Assembly: GCA_945971355.1 (NCBI GenBank)
Contig: CAMFPD010000103.1
Span: 1 to 7,497, forward strand
Direction: 5' to 3'
Source of the DNA: an uncultured Lachnobacterium sp.
Lineage (GTDB): Bacteria > Bacillota > Clostridia > Lachnospirales > Lachnospiraceae
Length of the DNA stretch: 7,497 nt
The notes under the pieces are model-generated. The model had not been told where the DNA came from. It ran no database searches and worked only from the letters and a program-made list of their open reading frames with translations. Position numbers and translations under genes: made by a program. Of the stretch, positions 4,165 through 7,497 are shown one piece after another. Each line of letters opens with the position of its first letter. The stretch's first letter is position 1.

Positions 4165-6504
4165 CTACATTATCACCAGCCCTATCAATCTCACTATTAA
4201 TGCAACAATCCATGCAACGGCACACTGCCAAAATACTACACCAACTGCCCATTTTCGTCCTAATTCACGTCGTATTGACGCAATAGCAGCTACACAAGGA
4301 GTGTACAATAAGCTGAATACCAAAAGCGATGCTGCTGCAACTGGTGACATAACACTGCCGATAGCCCCCTCATATAGGATTTCCAATGTAGATACCACAC
4401 TCTCTTTTGCCATAAAACCGCTGATAAGAGAAGTACATATTCTCCAATCTCCCAGGCCAAGAGGTTCAAATACAGGAACCATTATTCCTGCTATCATTGC
4501 AAGAATACTCTCTGAAGAATCACCCACCAGATTAAAATGATGGTCGAAACTCTGCAAAAACCAAATTACAATTGTTGCAAGAAGAATTACAGTAAATGCC
4601 TTCTGGATAAAGTCTTTTGCTTTCTCCCAGAGTAGCTGTGCCACATTCTTAATCCCCGGCATCCTATAATTTGGAAGCTCCATCACAAAAGGAACTGCGC
4701 TTCCCTTAAATAATGTTTTTCTATAAATAAGAGCTATAATTATTCCTACTACTATTCCAAGCAAATATAAGCCAGCCATTATAAGTCCACCCTTTCCCGG
4801 AAAGAACGCACTTACAAAGAAAGCATATATAGGCAGCTTTGCAGAGCAACTCATAAATGGAGTCAGAAGAATAGTCATTTTTCTGTCACGTTCACTTGGA
4901 AGAGTCCTTGTAGACATAACCGCTGGAACCGTACATCCAAAGCCTATAAGCATAGGAACAATGCTTCTTCCTGAAAGTCCAATTTTTCTGAGGAGCTTAT
5001 CCATGCAAAATGCAACTCTTGCAATATATCCGCTATCCTCCATCAATGAAAGGAATAAAAACAGTGTAACAATAATTGGTAAAAAGCTTACCACACTTCC
5101 TACACCGGCAAAAATTCCATCTATAATCAGGCTATGAAGCACTGGATTTATATGAGCTGCCACTAGTCCTTCATCCACCACCTGCACTAGCCAGTCAATC
5201 CCCATCTCCATAAGGCCCTGCAAAAAAGCACCTATCACATTAAAGGTCAGATAGAATACAGTCACCATAATAAGTATAAAACAAGGAATAGCAGTATACT
5301 TTCCAGTAAGCACACGGTCGATTTTCTGACTCCTAATTCGCTCTCTGCTCTCCTTTGGCTTAACAACGGTTTGCTCGCACACCTTCTCTATAAAAGTGAA
5401 TCGCATATCTGCCATAGCCTCATTTTTGTCAAGACCTCGTTCTTTTTCCATCTGGATTACGATATGCTCCAGCATCTCTTCCTCGTTTTCATCCAGATTA
5501 AGACTTTTACATATAAGCTCATCACCCTCAATAAGCTTTGAGGCTGCAAATCTCACTGGAATATCACAGGCTTTTGCATGATCCTGTATCAGATGGCAGA
5601 CTGCATGTACGCATCTATGCACTGCTCCTCCAAAATCATTCTCATCACAAAAATCCTGTCTTCCCGGACATTCCTGATACTTTGCAATATGAATTGCATG
5701 TCTTATAAGCTCGTCGACACCCTCGTTTTTTGCTGCTGATATGGCAACAACTGGCACTCCCAGCATTGCTTCCATGCCATTTATATCCACAGAACCAGAA
5801 TTTCCTGTAATCTCATCCATCATATTTAACGCCACAACCATTGGTATATTCATTTCCAAAAGCTGCATGGTGAGATACAAGTTTCTCTCAATATTGGTTG
5901 CATCGATTATATTTATAATTGCGTGAGGTTTCTCCTCCAAAACATAATTTCTGGATACAATCTCCTCACTGCTATATGGGGACATAGAATATATTCCCGG
6001 CAAATCCACAACCGTTGTGTTTGGATGTCCTTTTATATGTCCCTCTTTTCTATCTATTGTAACACCCGGAAAATTACCAACATGCTGATTTGAACCTGTG
6101 AGCTGGTTAAAAAGTGTAGTCTTACCACAGTTTTGGTTTCCAACCAATGCAAACACTACCTGCTCTTTATCAGATAAGGTCTTTCCAGACTTTTTCACAT
6201 GATACTTTCCTTCCTCACCAAGTCCAGGATGCACTGTTTTGTTAGTATTTTTAGCCCCTTCATGCTTTCTGCTTCGTTCTGGAATTGGCTCTATGACAAC
6301 CTCTGCCGCTTCTGCAAGTCTGAGGGTTAACTCGTATCCATGTATCTGAATCTCCATTGGGTCCCCCATCGGAGCAAACTTTATTACAGTAACTTCTGCC
6401 CCAGGAATGAGTCCCATATCCAAAAAATGCTGTCGGAGTGCGCCCTCTCCACCAACTGATTTTATTACGGCACTTTTGCCTATTTCTAATTCTCGTAATG
6501 TCAT
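4165..6504 (-). CDS. feoB: FeoA-FeoB fusion ferrous iron transporter (779 aa)
   Basis: This Fe(II) permease has its accessory domain fused to the N-terminus. The FeoA domain spans residues 1-75 (DMGLIPGAEVTVIKFAPMGD at 29-48; ELTLRLAEAAEVV at 58-70). A charged linker of about 40 residues follows. The G domain has G1 GNQNCGKT (122-129), G2 GVTID (147-151), G3 DLPG (167-170), G4 NMMD (227-230) and G5 SAAKNEG (256-262). The long cytosolic helical linker (about 265-395) contains a Cys/His cluster at 279-313. The permease shows LMEDSGYIAR (487-496), GFGCTVPA (521-528), FMSCSAKLPIYAFF (550-563), VMELPNYRMP (607-616), GFMAKESVVS (696-705) and LLYTPC (732-737). The start at ATG 6504 has AGAGGA overlapping the stop of the acetyltransferase gene, 12 nt away, which implies one transcript. 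Unlike the neighbouring FeoB it has a longer linker and lacks the extra C-terminal helix. Confidence 0.96.
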   Translation of the reverse strand: MTLRELEIGKSAVIKSVGGEGALRQHFLDMGLIPGAEVTVIKFAPMGDPMEIQIHGYELTLRLAEAAEVVIEPIPERSRKHEGAKNTNKTVHPGLGEEGKYHVKKSGKTLSDKEQVVFALVGNQNCGKTTLFNQLTGSNQHVGNFPGVTIDRKEGHIKGHPNTTVVDLPGIYSMSPYSSEEIVSRNYVLEEKPHAIINIIDATNIERNLYLTMQLLEMNIPMVVALNMMDEITGNSGSVDINGMEAMLGVPVVAISAAKNEGVDELIRHAIHIAKYQECPGRQDFCDENDFGGAVHRCVHAVCHLIQDHAKACDIPVRFAASKLIEGDELICKSLNLDENEEEMLEHIVIQMEKERGLDKNEAMADMRFTFIEKVCEQTVVKPKESRERIRSQKIDRVLTGKYTAIPCFILIMVTVFYLTFNVIGAFLQGLMEMGIDWLVQVVDEGLVAAHINPVLHSLIIDGIFAGVGSVVSFLPIIVTLFLFLSLMEDSGYIARVAFCMDKLLRKIGLSGRSIVPMLIGFGCTVPAVMSTRTLPSERDRKMTILLTPFMSCSAKLPIYAFFVSAFFPGKGGLIMAGLYLLGIVVGIIIALIYRKTLFKGSAVPFVMELPNYRMPGIKNVAQLLWEKAKDFIQKAFTVILLATIVIWFLQSFDHHFNLVGDSSESILAMIAGIMVPVFEPLGLGDWRICTSLISGFMAKESVVSTLEILYEGAIGSVMSPVAAASLLVFSLLYTPCVAAIASIRRELGRKWAVGVVFWQCAVAWIVALIVRLIGLVIM

Positions 6505-6516
6505 TTGATTTGTCCT

Positions 6517-7089
6517 CTACTCTCTGTCTTTGTGTTCCCCAATGATTTTCTCCATCCAAATCAGATCATACCAACGGTCAAATTTGTATCCGCACTTATG
6601 AAAACGTCCCACCAAATCAAACCCCATTCGTTTGTGAAATTTGTAACTATCTTCTGTAAGATGGTCATCTCCACCTTTTGTCATCATCTCATCAGTAGGC
6701 ATCGCAATTGCTGCATTCATATTGGTAACACCAATCTTCTTAAGGCGTTTTTCCAATTCTTCATACAAAGCTCTTCCAATTCCACCTCTTTTGAACTCTC
6801 TGTCCACATAGACAGTAGTTTCCACGCACCGCTCAAAGGCTTTACGTGGATGAAATTTGTGGGCATAGGCATATCCTATAATTTTGCCGTCACACACGGC
6901 TTTTATGTAAGGATAATCCTTTGTAAACTCTACTATTCTCCCTGCAAACTCCTCCGGAGAAGGAGCTTCATACTCAAAGGATATTGCTGTCTCCTCCACA
7001 TAAGGCGCATATATAGCTAAAAGCTCCTCGGCATCCTCCTTCGAGGCATCTTCAATAACAAACTCCTGTTCTCTATAATTCTCGTCCAT
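6517..7089 (-). CDS. GNAT N-acetyltransferase, phosphinothricin acetyltransferase (Pat)-like
   Basis: This 190-residue cytosolic enzyme of the GCN5 superfamily would move an acetyl group from acetyl-CoA to a small amine. The Pat-type marks appear in order: an N-terminal IYAPYVEETAISFEYEAPSP (26-45), GYAYAHKFHPRKAF (72-85), the strand ETTVYVD (90-96), the acetyl-CoA loop RGGIGRAL (101-108), FHKRMGF (151-157) and GYKFDRWYDLIWMEK (167-181). An acidic insert of roughly ten residues (about 132-147, MPTDEMMTKGGDDHLT) lies before the FHKRMGF helix compared with the Pat/Bar enzymes I know; I believe this is usual in a Firmicutes subgroup. The true substrate is unknown and resistance should not be assumed. 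It starts 4 nt after the EAL gene stop and ends 12 nt before the FeoA-FeoB fusion, so it is probably read within the same operon. Confidence 0.88.
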   Translation of the reverse strand: MDENYREQEFVIEDASKEDAEELLAIYAPYVEETAISFEYEAPSPEEFAGRIVEFTKDYPYIKAVCDGKIIGYAYAHKFHPRKAFERCVETTVYVDREFKRGGIGRALYEELEKRLKKIGVTNMNAAIAMPTDEMMTKGGDDHLTEDSYKFHKRMGFDLVGRFHKCGYKFDRWYDLIWMEKIIGEHKDRE

Positions 7090-7093
7090 TTAA

Positions 7094-7497
7094 TCACTCT
7101 GGCATACCCAGATAAAATCCCTGCAACAAATCAATTCCATTGTACACGAGGAAATCTGTCTCTTCTCTGGTCTCAACACCTTCCGCCAAAACCAGTATGC
7201 CTTTTTCTTTCAATTTTTTTATATATCCAAGAACCTTCTTCTGCTTCCCTGGGTTTGAATCTATCCCGGAAATCAAGGCTCTGTCTATCTTAACTATCTG
7301 TGGTTCAAACATTTCTACGGCTTCCATTCCATTATAGCCAGCCCCAAAATCATCTAACGACAGTGGGATATTTTTATTTCGAAGAATCTCCCTCTTCATC
7401 TTCCAAATATACTCATCAGCCTTCGGGTATTCCAGTATCTCCACAATATACCGATCCTTCATATCCTTGTATATATTCGAGTATACTGCCAACTCCT
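7094..7497 (-). CDS. EAL-domain protein (c-di-GMP phosphodiesterase type), partial at its N-terminus
   Basis: This is the C-terminal part of an EAL domain, the fold that cleaves cyclic di-GMP to pGpG. The frame is open to the window edge, so the namesake EAL motif and anything upstream (GGDEF, PAS, membrane parts) is outside. Visible conserved elements, in order, are YIVEILE (the usual LEITE strand), SLDDFGAGY with the metal-binding Asp pair, QIVKIDRALI with the catalytic-site Lys, LVLAEGVET with its Glu, and LLQGFYLGMP at the end. The late active-site residues that fall in the window are all kept, so this half is consistent with an active enzyme. A TTG at 7492 is not the start: AGGAG abuts it without spacing and conserved EAL sequence would be lost. 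The stop (7094-7096) is 4 nt from the acetyltransferase start, indicating co-transcription. Confidence 0.9.
   Translation of the reverse strand, partial: ELAVYSNIYKDMKDRYIVEILEYPKADEYIWKMKREILRNKNIPLSLDDFGAGYNGMEAVEMFEPQIVKIDRALISGIDSNPGKQKKVLGYIKKLKEKGILVLAEGVETREETDFLVYNGIDLLQGFYLGMPE

Noticed and set aside
4160..4540. 126-residue plus-strand open frame
   Set aside because: Antisense to the C-terminal membrane helices of the FeoA-FeoB fusion, with low-information Ile/Thr/Ala composition and no translation signals.
6241..6256. TTAG-containing sequence inside the fused feoAB as another operator
   Set aside because: It lies within coding sequence and lacks a matching CTAA arm at the 6-nt spacing seen before feoA.
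6505..7020. 171-residue plus-strand open frame
   Set aside because: Mirror of the acetyltransferase gene, whose full set of GNAT motifs on the minus strand is unambiguous.
7490..7492. TTG as a start codon for the EAL-domain gene
   Set aside because: The AGGAG abuts the TTG with no spacing, the frame is open to the window edge, and the EAL domain needs its N-terminal half, so the gene continues outside.

Overview
The window looks like chromosomal DNA of a low-GC anaerobic Firmicute, most likely Clostridia and probably Lachnospiraceae. The reasons are AT-rich DNA, AGGAGG-type ribosome binding sites, a pair of Clostridia-style FeoB proteins including a FeoA-FeoB fusion, a FeoB-associated Cys-rich small protein, and an EAL-domain c-di-GMP protein. 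This placement is an inference from gene content, not from a marker gene. Every supported gene is on the minus strand, so transcription runs from high to low coordinates.

Layout in transcription order. (1) 7497-4165: the C-terminal part of an EAL-domain (c-di-GMP phosphodiesterase-type) protein, a Pat-family GNAT acetyltransferase and a 779-residue FeoA-FeoB fusion sit 4 and 12 nt apart, and an intrinsic terminator at 4091-4132 closes the unit. (2) 4031-1337: a second ferrous-iron unit has its own sigma-A-like promoter (TTGACA, 17 bp, TAAACT), two inverted-repeat candidate operators of identical geometry, a stand-alone 70-residue FeoA, a 663-residue FeoB and a 64-residue FeoB-associated membrane protein. 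(3) 1268-958: a short region with an extended -10 promoter holds one or two tiny overlapping reading frames and a 43-nt perfectly pairable hairpin. (4) 865-1: the N-terminal 288 residues of a MATE-family efflux transporter run off the window edge.

The centre of the window is therefore a double ferrous-iron (Feo) locus, with two complete but differently built Fe2+ permeases back to back. The FeoBs are GTP-dependent inner-membrane Fe(II) transporters and the FeoA domains are SH3-like accessory modules. The small Cys-rich protein probably fills the accessory place that FeoC has in enterobacteria. The separate promoter and operators suggest that the split system is metal-regulated independently of the fused one. 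The fused system is read with a c-di-GMP signalling gene and an acetyltransferase.

I see no tRNA, rRNA, CRISPR array, insertion sequence or replication origin. The most rewarding items are the paired operators before feoA, the Cys/His cluster in the cytosolic part of the fused FeoB, and the unrecognised small reading frames with their hairpin at 958-1268.
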